This document shows, piece by piece, positions 57,975 to 64,000 of a stretch of DNA of 64,000 bases (position 1 is its first letter; the number at the start of each line of letters is the position of its first letter). The stretch is from Lacrimispora sphenoides (GTDB taxonomy: Bacteria > Bacillota > Clostridia > Lachnospirales > Lachnospiraceae). Under the pieces are notes generated by a model. The model was not told where the DNA came from and did no database searches. It was given only the letters and a program-made list of their open reading frames with translations. The stretch spans positions 682,001-746,000 of the forward strand of contig NZ_FOIP01000001.1 in the NCBI RefSeq assembly GCF_900105215.1, written 5' to 3'. The position numbers and the translations under genes were made by a program.

Positions 57975-58214
57975 ATGATAAAATTAAATATCTTGAATAT
58001 GGATAACTTTTTACAAACAGTAAATGCGTGCAGTGATGCGGTTAATTTACTGTACCCTGACGGTAGTAAAGAAAATATCAACAAACACTATGGACTCCAG
58101 AACGAGCTGATTCATCAGTACAGAGAAAATAAAAACTTCCTGAGTCTTTCACTGGATATTCCGGCTCCAAAGGATTATATGAGTATTATCTCCTACTATT
58201 CAGGGGATTGCTGA
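57975..58214 (+). CDS. Small conserved-looking protein of unknown function
   Basis: 79 residues with GGAGG 7 nt before the ATG. No signal peptide or membrane helix. The sequence NILNMDNFLQTVNACSDAVNLLYPDG and a DYMSIISYYSGDC end look like a real compact protein; I have the impression similar short proteins occur in other clostridia, sometimes misnamed poly(A) polymerase. Function unknown. Followed by a hairpin. Confidence 0.65.
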   Translation: MIKLNILNMDNFLQTVNACSDAVNLLYPDGSKENINKHYGLQNELIHQYRENKNFLSLSLDIPAPKDYMSIISYYSGDC

Positions 58215-58243
58215 CCATTTGCTTGCAACTAATTCATCATAAA

Positions 58244-58273
58244 GGGGTCTGACCGCTATTTGGGTCAGGCCCC
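58244..58273. terminator. Hairpin between the small protein gene and the symporter
   Basis: GGGGTCTGACC pairs with GGTCAGGCCCC with an 8-nt loop. U-tracts are short on both strands, so efficiency is uncertain. Confidence 0.55.
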
Positions 58274-58281
58274 TTCCCCAT

Positions 58282-59667
58282 TCACCGGCGGGTATATTTC
58301 AGTGCCCATTCTTCTGCGTTTCTCGGAACCGTTACTTCCTTCATCAGGAAAATAATGGCAATGATGTTAGGAAGCGCCATCAATCCATTCCAAATATCAG
58401 AAAATTCCCACACTGTCTCAAGCTTTGCCAGACACCCAAGGAACACGGCCCCCAGATAAAGTATAGTATAAACCTTTCCCCTTAAAATGCGCTGCAGTAT
58501 GTAAAGGGATCTGCGCTCTTTTAAACGCTCCGCCAGATATATGGCGGCCTGACGGCCAAGATAATACCATGCAATGATGGTAGCAAAGGCAAATATCAGC
58601 ATGGCTCCTGATACTACATATTCCCCAAGTAATCCTAAGCGTTTTGAAAAACAAAAGGCGGTTAGAGCCGCTCCGTCATATCCTGAGCCGGCAGCATCCC
58701 CTTCCGTCATGCACAGGATCACAAAGGCGGTCATGGTGCAGATCAAAATGGTATCAAAAAACACCTCAAACATGGCCCACATTCCCTGCTGCTCAGGAGT
58801 CGTATCCTCTGCTGCGCCGTGAAGGACTGCCATGCTCCCAAGTCCTGCCTCATTGGAAAAGACTCCTCTGGATATGCCGTATTGCAGGCTTTTACTGATC
58901 TGATAGCCTGCAACTCCTGAAAAAGCAGAAACCGGGCGAAAGGCATCCTGAAAAATACATTGAAAAATATATGGGATCTGATCGTAACAGGACATGATCA
59001 CAACCATGGAAAACAGCATATAGGCGCCGGCAGAGATAGGAATGAGCCGCTCGGAGACAAAGGCGATTCTTGCAATCCCTCCCAGTACCACCAATAATAC
59101 GGTTCCAGTCAGCACGATCCCAATAGGAACCGGCGGTATGCCAAAGGAATATTCAAGAGTTTCCGCTATGGAATTGGACTGCACCATGCTTCCCATTCCA
59201 AGAGAAACCATGATACAAAGAAAGCTGTAAATCATACCTAATACGGGAAGCTTAAGCCCCCTCTCCAAATAAACCATAGGCCCGCAGATCCAGGCGCCGT
59301 TCCGATCCCGGTAACGGTAACGGATCCCCAGCATAGTCTCCGCATAGCCTGTCATCATACCGATTCCGGCAGAAACCCACATCCAGAATATAGCACCAGG
59401 TCCGCCGGCTGTAAGTGCGGTGGCCACACCGGCGATATTACCAGTCCCAATGGTAGCTGCCAAAGCCGTACAGGCTGTCTGGAATTTTGTCACTTCTCCT
59501 TTTTCTTCTCCCTCATCCTCCTGTATGCTTCCAATAGTATGCTTCCACCAAAATGGGAATTTTCTAATCTGAAAAAAACCTGACTTTACCGTAAAAAAGA
59601 TTCCGGTCCCCAAAAATAAAACCAAAAGCCACGGTCCCCACACCATTTCATGTATACGATGTATCAT
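58282..59667 (-). CDS. Sodium:alanine symporter family transporter (AGCS)
   Basis: 461 residues with about eleven membrane segments. The family motif ALAATIGTGNIAGVATAL and GGPGAIFWMWVSAGIGM are intact, as is GVFSNEAGLGSMAVLHGAA. It imports small neutral amino acids such as alanine or glycine with sodium. AGGAG lies 8 nt before the ATG. It stands alone. Exact amino acid cannot be told. Confidence 0.93.
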   Translation of the reverse strand: MIHRIHEMVWGPWLLVLFLGTGIFFTVKSGFFQIRKFPFWWKHTIGSIQEDEGEEKGEVTKFQTACTALAATIGTGNIAGVATALTAGGPGAIFWMWVSAGIGMMTGYAETMLGIRYRYRDRNGAWICGPMVYLERGLKLPVLGMIYSFLCIMVSLGMGSMVQSNSIAETLEYSFGIPPVPIGIVLTGTVLLVVLGGIARIAFVSERLIPISAGAYMLFSMVVIMSCYDQIPYIFQCIFQDAFRPVSAFSGVAGYQISKSLQYGISRGVFSNEAGLGSMAVLHGAAEDTTPEQQGMWAMFEVFFDTILICTMTAFVILCMTEGDAAGSGYDGAALTAFCFSKRLGLLGEYVVSGAMLIFAFATIIAWYYLGRQAAIYLAERLKERRSLYILQRILRGKVYTILYLGAVFLGCLAKLETVWEFSDIWNGLMALPNIIAIIFLMKEVTVPRNAEEWALKYTRR

Positions 59668-59795
59668 CGGATCAGCTCCTGAACGCTCTCCTTAACACTT
59701 ATTCGACCTACCCGGCTAGTATGAAAATTTCCAATGATTTTTACACAAAATAAAATCTGATATGGTATAATCTCCATATAAGCAATGAGCAGTGC

Positions 59796-59951
59796 GAATT
59801 AGAACACAGAAAAATTTTCGTCGTGCTCGCACGTAAGAAAACTTTTCTGTGTTCTAATTCATAGGGCGAAAGCCCGTGAGCGAACGAATCCGCAGGATTC
59901 GCGAGCTGCACTGCGGACTCGCGGGCTGCACTACAGATTTCGCGAGCTGCA
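59796..59951. repeat. Structured repeat element: long hairpin plus three short direct repeats
   Basis: A 65-nt hairpin (59796-59860) has perfect 18-bp outer arms, GAATTAGAACACAGAAAA and its complement, then a near-perfect inner stem and CGTGC-TC-GCACG at the tip. Two smaller hairpins follow (GGGC-GAAA-GCCC at 59863; GAATCC-GCA-GGATTC at 59886). Three copies of CGCGAGCTGCA (one with a G change) start at 59900, 59920 and 59941. It lies in the 5' region of the phospholipase-like gene. It resembles dispersed palindromic elements of clostridial genomes. Confidence 0.7.
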
Positions 59952-59972
59952 AATAAATGCGAGGTGAACAAT

Positions 59973-60953
59973 ATGCCTGGTTTTACCACTCACTATCTGC
60001 TGGGAGTCAAAGTTTTCAATGACATGCCTAACACCCCTTTAAAACGCATAATCTCCAAGTACCGCTGGCTTTACCAGCTTGGCCTCCAGGGACCGGATAT
60101 ATTTTTTTATAATATACCCATTCTACGCCACCGGGATTACCGCAACGTAGGTTCCTATATGCACGAAAACCATGTACATGATTTTTTTGTTTCCTGCTTA
60201 AACCACTTATCCCAGATCGAGTCCAAACAGCAGAGAGAGCAGGCCATTTCTTATATAAGCGGTTACTTCTGCCATTACATTGGGGACTCCATCTGCCACC
60301 CTTACGTGTACGGCCGAATCGAATATGATGTAAAAAACTCCAGCAACTATCATCATGGGCTTCATGCCATGTTGGAAAATGATATAGATGCATTGCTATT
60401 GATGAAATACAAAAAGAAAAAACCATCTCAGTTCAACCAGGCGGCCACCATTTGTTTAAACGGCCAGGAATTGCAGTTCATCTCCGGCTTTTTGTCCGTA
60501 TGCATCAATGAAGCCTATTATCCTTTAAACTACCGGAATAATTTCCGTGTAACATCCCAGATGGTATCCCGTTCCATCCTGGCTATGCGCTTAGGATGCA
60601 GAACTCTTGCCGATCCGTCCAGCCGCAAGAAAAACAGCATTGAATTTATGGAATCTCTTTTCTTGCGCACTCACCTTGCTTCCCGGAAGCTGGTAACGGA
60701 CATCCCGCCGGATCCCGTCGTCACCATGAATTTAAACCATGAAACCTGGTGTAATCCCTGGAACCGCCGTCTTGCATCCCAGTCCTCATTTCCCGAGCTC
60801 TTCCATCAGTCCATGGTAAAATGCAATGATGTGTTTTTTCTGCTGAACGAGGAACTGACTTCGCCGGTTCCACTAGATAGCCTGGATCACAATAAGCTTT
60901 TAAAGGAGCTTGGTAATTATTCCTACCACAGCGGATTGGCAGTAGATCCATAA
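59973..60953 (+). CDS. Zinc-dependent phospholipase C-like protein
   Basis: 326 residues from ATG 59973, with GAGG 8 nt upstream; an in-frame GTG lies nine bases earlier. It has several conserved His and Asp: FTTHYLLGVKVF, LQGPDIFFY, MHENHVHDFF, GYFCHYIGDSICHPYVYGR and NYHHGLHAMLENDID, the metal-binding set of the family. No signal peptide is present, unlike secreted phospholipases, so a cytoplasmic role is likelier. Its leader contains the structured repeat. Confidence 0.85.
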   Translation: MPGFTTHYLLGVKVFNDMPNTPLKRIISKYRWLYQLGLQGPDIFFYNIPILRHRDYRNVGSYMHENHVHDFFVSCLNHLSQIESKQQREQAISYISGYFCHYIGDSICHPYVYGRIEYDVKNSSNYHHGLHAMLENDIDALLLMKYKKKKPSQFNQAATICLNGQELQFISGFLSVCINEAYYPLNYRNNFRVTSQMVSRSILAMRLGCRTLADPSSRKKNSIEFMESLFLRTHLASRKLVTDIPPDPVVTMNLNHETWCNPWNRRLASQSSFPELFHQSMVKCNDVFFLLNEELTSPVPLDSLDHNKLLKELGNYSYHSGLAVDP

Positions 60954-60973
60954 CGAACATACAAAAAAGGAAC

Positions 60974-61026
60974 AAAAAAACATGGCTGAGGAGCGATCTA
61001 CAACTCAATTCCTCATCCATGTTTTT
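60974..61026. terminator. Bidirectional terminator between phospholipase-like gene and lipoprotein gene
   Basis: ACATGG/CCATGT with GAGGA/CCTC pairing inside, A-run before and TTTTTT after; convergent genes share it. Confidence 0.75.
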
Positions 61027-61045
61027 TAATACCTGCATTAAAAAT

Positions 61046-61621
61046 CTATTGATCCGACTCCGAGCTTTCAGTATCCGTCTCCTCATCCTCAGAGGTGGTC
61101 TCCGTGATAACTGCACCTTCCTTTGGAACAATCTTTTCATCAGATCCCTTAGGGATGTCCATATCTACCAGCCAATACTGTTGTTCATTCATCATATAAT
61201 CCGGCATGACAATAAGGTGCATGTCATAATCCTTAAAAAATCCGCCATAAGAGGTATCGCTTGATTTTTCATAGGAAAAATCCTGCATAGCAGCCTCGTC
61301 GCCTATAAACCGAACTGCTGCATTTGCAAATACGACTGCTTCCTCGGGTGTGGATCCATCCTTAACAAGCAATGTCAAATCAATGCTATTCGTCTCCCGT
61401 TCTACCTTGTAATTAACACTTAACGCCATAGGATATTCTTCGTTGTCCACGAACTCTTCATCCAAGTCATTTCCAATCTGATCCCAATCCAGAATAATCC
61501 CCTGCTGAGTTTCAAAAACAGGCTCTGCCGGAGCTGTGGATTTAAGAATGTTACTTTCCGTGCATCCGGTCAACAACAATACCGACATCGCACACATCAA
61601 TAGAGCTTTGTTCTTCATCAT
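61046..61621 (-). CDS. Lipoprotein of unknown function
   Basis: 191 residues from ATG 61621; AAGGAGG lies 5 nt upstream, and the next codon is also ATG (8 nt). Signal with lipobox LLTGC, then an acidic mature domain (WDQIGNDLDEEFVDNEEYPM) and a disordered Glu/Thr/Ser tail (TSEDEETDTESSESDQ). No known domain recognised. Its promoter has a good -10 (TATAAT) but no -35, and a 28-bp direct repeat lies just upstream. Confidence 0.72.
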   Translation of the reverse strand: MMKNKALLMCAMSVLLLTGCTESNILKSTAPAEPVFETQQGIILDWDQIGNDLDEEFVDNEEYPMALSVNYKVERETNSIDLTLLVKDGSTPEEAVVFANAAVRFIGDEAAMQDFSYEKSSDTSYGGFFKDYDMHLIVMPDYMMNEQQYWLVDMDIPKGSDEKIVPKEGAVITETTSEDEETDTESSESDQ

Positions 61622-61693
61622 AATTTCCTCCTTATTGAACATCTAACATTATATCGGATGTAATACTTTTTTTGTAGTGGTTTTAGCAAAATG

Positions 61694-61721
61694 TCAGAAA
61701 ATCTTCACAAATACGTTAGTG
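61694..61721. repeat. 28-bp direct repeat, copy 1
   Basis: Starts TCAGAAAATCTTCACAAATA and ends CGTTAGTG. Identical over 28 bp to the copy at 62367-62394, with partial similarity continuing (TTACTGG-AT-AA-CC). It lies about 72 bp before the lipoprotein start and could be a regulator site or element boundary. Confidence 0.8.
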
Positions 61722-61810
61722 ATTACTGGTATGAAAGCCTTGTTTTACCTTGATTTCCATGTGTTTTTCTTAGTGCGGTTACTTGTTATGCTCCCCTTGC
61801 CAAAATAATA

Positions 61811-61852
61811 GTATCATTTAAGTATCATGAGAGTGCAAAAAGTACGATGAGA
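61811..61852. repeat. Short GTATCAT-type direct repeats
   Basis: GTATCAT at 61811 and 61822 (11-bp step) and GTACGAT at 61842; the last two sit in AAGTATCATGAGA and AAGTACGATGAGA. Such 11-bp-spaced repeats suit a response-regulator site. They lie 43-84 bp above the antisense RNA promoter. Confidence 0.45.
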
Positions 61853-61894
61853 ATACAGTTCAGGCACTATATATGATTTATCATCTATATATGC

Positions 61895-61923
61895 TTGAAT
61901 AGTGGTACCAGATATGTTATATT
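61895..61923 (+). promoter_or_regulatory. Promoter of the candidate antitoxin RNA
   Basis: TTGAAT (61895-61900), 17-bp spacer and TATATT (61918-61923). Predicted start near 61930. Confidence 0.65.
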
Positions 61924-61929
61924 AGAATT

Positions 61930-62037
61930 ACAAAAGAGTAACCGCCACACAAGGTGGAAACTCCCAGTATATGGACTAAATGCTCATATGCTCATGAGCC
62001 AGCCTATCCTGTTCGCAGCAGGGTAGGCTATTTTTTT
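61930..62037 (+). ncRNA. Candidate antisense antitoxin RNA (type I toxin-antitoxin)
   Basis: From the promoter at 61895-61923 to a terminator (arms about AGCCTATCCTG and CAGCAGGGTAGGCT, 62001-62027, then seven Ts) gives an RNA of about 108 nt. No reading frame with an SD is present. It converges with the toxin gene and overlaps its 3' end, the layout of RatA/TxpA-type modules. Confidence 0.6.
62001..62037 (+). terminator. Terminator of the candidate antitoxin RNA
   Basis: AGCCTATCCTG pairs with CAG(C)AGGGTAGGCT around a TTCG loop, followed by ATTTTTTT on the plus strand. Confidence 0.85.
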
Positions 62038-62108
62038 AACTTATCTATGTAAGTCAGCAATGCCAAGATAAAAGTTGCAAATAAAAGCACATCTGCAAAT
62101 GAAAACAT
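62028..62108 (-). CDS. Holin-like type I toxin, 26 residues
   Basis: Reads M-F-S-F-A-D-V, then one hydrophobic helix and the end LLTYIDKLKK. A single short membrane helix ending in LTYIDK plus lysines is the pattern of the putative holin-like toxin family. GGAGG lies 11 nt before ATG 62108; the stop is TAG. A minus-strand promoter (TTGTAG/TAATAT, 17 bp) lies at 62221-62193. It is too short for normal gene calling. Toxicity by membrane damage is inferred from the family. Confidence 0.7.
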   Translation of the reverse strand: MFSFADVLLFATFILALLTYIDKLKK

Positions 62109-62192
62109 ATCCGGCACCACCTCCCCTCTCGTTATGACATAAAGACATAAAAGCTGGAAGGTTCCACCCTGTATTCGGTTACTCCTGGAGAT

Positions 62193-62221
62193 ATATTACC
62201 ATATATCCCCTTATTCTACAA
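62193..62221 (-). promoter_or_regulatory. Promoter of the candidate toxin gene
   Basis: TTGTAG (62221-62216), 17-bp spacer and TAATAT (62198-62193) on the minus strand. The leader to the toxin ATG is about 78 nt. Confidence 0.5.
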
Positions 62222-62366
62222 TCTTCTTTTCTGCAAGCTGAGGAAAGTACGCAGACAGATTGACCTTTATTCCGGTTTTATGGATATGCAAGGATAAAGG
62301 CACTAAACACTTAAAACGGCAATACCGACTTTCGGATAGGCCGTAAAAGATTCTGGCTGTTTTTAT

Positions 62367-62394
62367 TCAGAAAATCTTCACAAATACGTTAGTG
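62367..62394. repeat. 28-bp direct repeat, copy 2
   Basis: Identical to 61694-61721 and in the same orientation. The two copies enclose about 645 bp holding the toxin-antitoxin module. Copy 2 also lies about 130 bp before the BCCT gene. Confidence 0.8.
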
Positions 62395-62450
62395 TTTTTA
62401 CTGGAATAAATCCCATACATTTTCTAAATCCTCTTATTTAATTCTTGCAT

Positions 62451-62479
62451 TTTCTGGTTATCCATGGTATCATGTTCAA
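62451..62479 (+). promoter_or_regulatory. Promoter of the BCCT transporter gene
   Basis: TTGCAT, 17-bp spacer and TATCAT on the plus strand, about 50 bp before the ATG at 62527; end positions are accurate to a few bases. Confidence 0.55.
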
Positions 62480-62526
62480 TATCAATATTAAATTTATTTT
62501 TTTGAACACTTTAGGAGGCTATGTAC

Positions 62527-64000
62527 ATGGACCACAATGAGAAAAAGGCTTTGTTTAAAAAGCTGGATTGGATAACGACCCTGATTCCTTTTATATGTAT
62601 CATTCTTTTATGCCTTGTTTTTACCATATATCCCAGCAAGTCTGCGGATACACTGGCTGCTATCCGGTCATTTTTAGGAGATGAGCTGGGAAGTTACTAT
62701 CTTATCATCGGGCTTTTTACCTTCCTTTGCTCCCTGTATATCGCATTTTCCAAATACGGTACCATAAAGCTTGGAAACTTGGAAAAACCCCAATATTCAA
62801 ATTTTAAATGGGGTACTATGATGTTTACAGCCGGTCTGGCCGCTGATATCCTCTTCTATTCCCTTTGTGAATGGATTCTCTATGCAGGGGAACCACATAT
62901 CGCGGACCTGGGAGCCATGCAAGACTGGGCCTCCACTTATCCGCTGTTTCACTGGGGCCCTATCCCCTGGAGCTTTTATATGATATTGGCTGCAGCATTC
63001 GGCTTCATGCTCCATGTTAAAAAACGGACAAAACAAAAATACTCGGAAGCCTGCCGCCCTCTTTTGGGAAAGCATGTAGACGGCCTGTGCGGAAAACTCA
63101 TTGACTTAATTGCCGTATTTGCCTTACTGGCTGGTACTGCAACCACATTTTCTCTGGCAACTCCTCTTCTTTCCATGGCGATCAGCAGGGTAACGGGTCT
63201 GCCGGATTCCAGATTATTGACCATTGCAATCCTGGTCATTATATGTATCGTTTACACCATTACGGTTTATTTCGGCATGAAGGGCATTGCAAAACTGGCT
63301 GCGTCCTGTACATATCTATTTTTCGGCCTGCTTCTCTATGTGTTGATCGGCGGTAAGGAAGCCAGATATACCATTGAAACAGGGATCACAGCAGTAGGAA
63401 ACCTGACGCAGAACTTTATTAGCCTGTCCACATGGACCGATGCGCTGCGGACCTCCTCCTTCCCTCAGAACTGGACCATCTTTTATTGGGCTTACTGGAT
63501 GGTTTGGTGCGTAGCCACTCCTTTCTTTATCGGAGCCATCAGTAAAGGGCGCACCATAAAGCAGACCATCCTCGGGGGATATGTCTTTGGAATCTCAGGA
63601 ACCTTTACTTCCTTTATTATATTGGGAAATTACAGCCTTGCCCTTCAGACAAAGGGTGTGCTGGATGTGATGGGCATTTATGCTTCCACAGGAAACTTGT
63701 ACCAGACGATCATGGCAATCCTTGAAACCTTGCCGTTTGCTAAGCTGGGGCTGATCCTTCTGGCAGTTACCATGGTGGCTTTTTACGCAACCAGCTTTGA
63801 TGCCCTGGCCCTGGTTGCTTCCACCTACTCTTATAAGGAGCTCCCCGAGGACGCTGAGCCAGATAAATGCGTAAAGCTGTTCTGGTCCGTGCTTTTAATG
63901 CTGTTTCCCATTGCTCTTATATTTTCGGAGAATTCCATGGCCAATCTGCAAACGGTTTCCATCATCGCAGCATTTCCTATAGGAATTATCATACTCCTTA
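62527..64000 (+). CDS. BCCT-family transporter (C-terminal end cut by window)
   Basis: 491 codons are visible. AGGAGG lies 8 nt before ATG 62527; the in-frame ATG at 62521 is too close to the SD. Membrane segments alternate through the frame, and the Trp-rich core is present (FYWAYWMVWCVATPFFIGAISKGRT is the family's TM8 region, here kept as positions about 319-343). LCEWILYAGEP resembles the early substrate-site helix. The family carries betaine, carnitine or choline; the ligand cannot be told here. No partner genes are visible before the window ends. Confidence 0.88.
   Translation, partial: MDHNEKKALFKKLDWITTLIPFICIILLCLVFTIYPSKSADTLAAIRSFLGDELGSYYLIIGLFTFLCSLYIAFSKYGTIKLGNLEKPQYSNFKWGTMMFTAGLAADILFYSLCEWILYAGEPHIADLGAMQDWASTYPLFHWGPIPWSFYMILAAAFGFMLHVKKRTKQKYSEACRPLLGKHVDGLCGKLIDLIAVFALLAGTATTFSLATPLLSMAISRVTGLPDSRLLTIAILVIICIVYTITVYFGMKGIAKLAASCTYLFFGLLLYVLIGGKEARYTIETGITAVGNLTQNFISLSTWTDALRTSSFPQNWTIFYWAYWMVWCVATPFFIGAISKGRTIKQTILGGYVFGISGTFTSFIILGNYSLALQTKGVLDVMGIYASTGNLYQTIMAILETLPFAKLGLILLAVTMVAFYATSFDALALVASTYSYKELPEDAEPDKCVKLFWSVLLMLFPIALIFSENSMANLQTVSIIAAFPIGIIILL

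Noticed and set aside
59741..59989. 82-codon minus-strand frame over the structured repeat
   Set aside because: It is a translation of the palindromic element and has no SD; such frames are often misannotated.
1..64000. CRISPR arrays, tRNA or rRNA genes, intact insertion sequences
   Set aside because: No repeat-spacer arrays, cloverleaf-like or rRNA-like stretches, or transposase genes were seen; a tRNA could only be excluded with tRNAscan-type software.

Overview
The window looks like chromosome of an anaerobic, spore-forming Lachnospiraceae member (Lacrimispora / former Clostridium cluster XIVa type). This rests on spoIIR, a glycyl-radical enzyme with its activase, clostridial-style ribosome binding sites (AGGAGG), protein sequences typical of that family, and A+T-rich intergenic DNA. 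No rRNA, tRNA, CRISPR array or intact insertion sequence was seen. The family assignment is an inference from gene content.

Layout. 1-7.9 kb, minus strand: a likely operon yjjI - yjjW - BMP-type lipoprotein - ABC ATPase - two ABC permeases, followed by a Crp/Fnr-type regulator cut by the window edge. It couples an uncharacterised glycyl-radical enzyme to a nucleoside importer. Its promoter carries a Crp/Fnr-shaped palindrome centred at -41.5. 8.4-20.7 kb, minus: rpoB, rpoC, rpsL, rpsG, fusA, tuf, with clear promoters before rpoB, rpsL and tuf. 20.9-23.0 kb, plus: a small membrane protein, then superoxide dismutase and Dps as an oxidative-stress pair. 23.2-28.1 kb: an exported repeat protein faces two tandem tyrosine recombinases and an AAA ATPase with altered catalytic motifs. 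28.2-31.3 kb: a DUF1934-like protein, murI and ddl (wall precursors), then divergent spoIIR. 31.3-38.7 kb, minus: a TetR-controlled RND efflux operon with two TolC-like proteins, odd for a one-membrane cell. 38.8-40.6 kb: ispE, a GntR regulator and a small acidic protein. 40.9-46.9 kb: a complete ribose system (rbsKDACB, divergent rbsR) with two LacI-type operators. 47-50.6 kb: small alarmone synthetase, YesL-like membrane protein, unknown membrane protein, acetyltransferase, cyclophilin. 51-54.3 kb: penicillin-V-acylase-like hydrolase and a YyaL/DUF255 gene broken by a 21-nt in-frame insertion with a stop codon. 54.7-58.2 kb: nucleotidyltransferase-like protein, a divergent ClpP behind a short AraC regulator, an acetyltransferase, a second AraC regulator and a small protein. 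58.3-64 kb: Na+/alanine symporter, a strongly structured repeat element, a PlcC-like zinc enzyme, a lipoprotein, a hidden type I toxin-antitoxin module between 28-bp direct repeats, and a BCCT transporter cut by the window end.

Most notable: (1) the yjjIW-nucleoside importer-Crp/Fnr unit, which gives a testable substrate class and regulator for YjjI; (2) an unannotated 26-residue holin-like toxin with a convergent antisense RNA; (3) the interrupted YyaL gene; (4) the tandem recombinase/ATPase block beside a surface protein. All calls come from reading the sequence; no database search was run.
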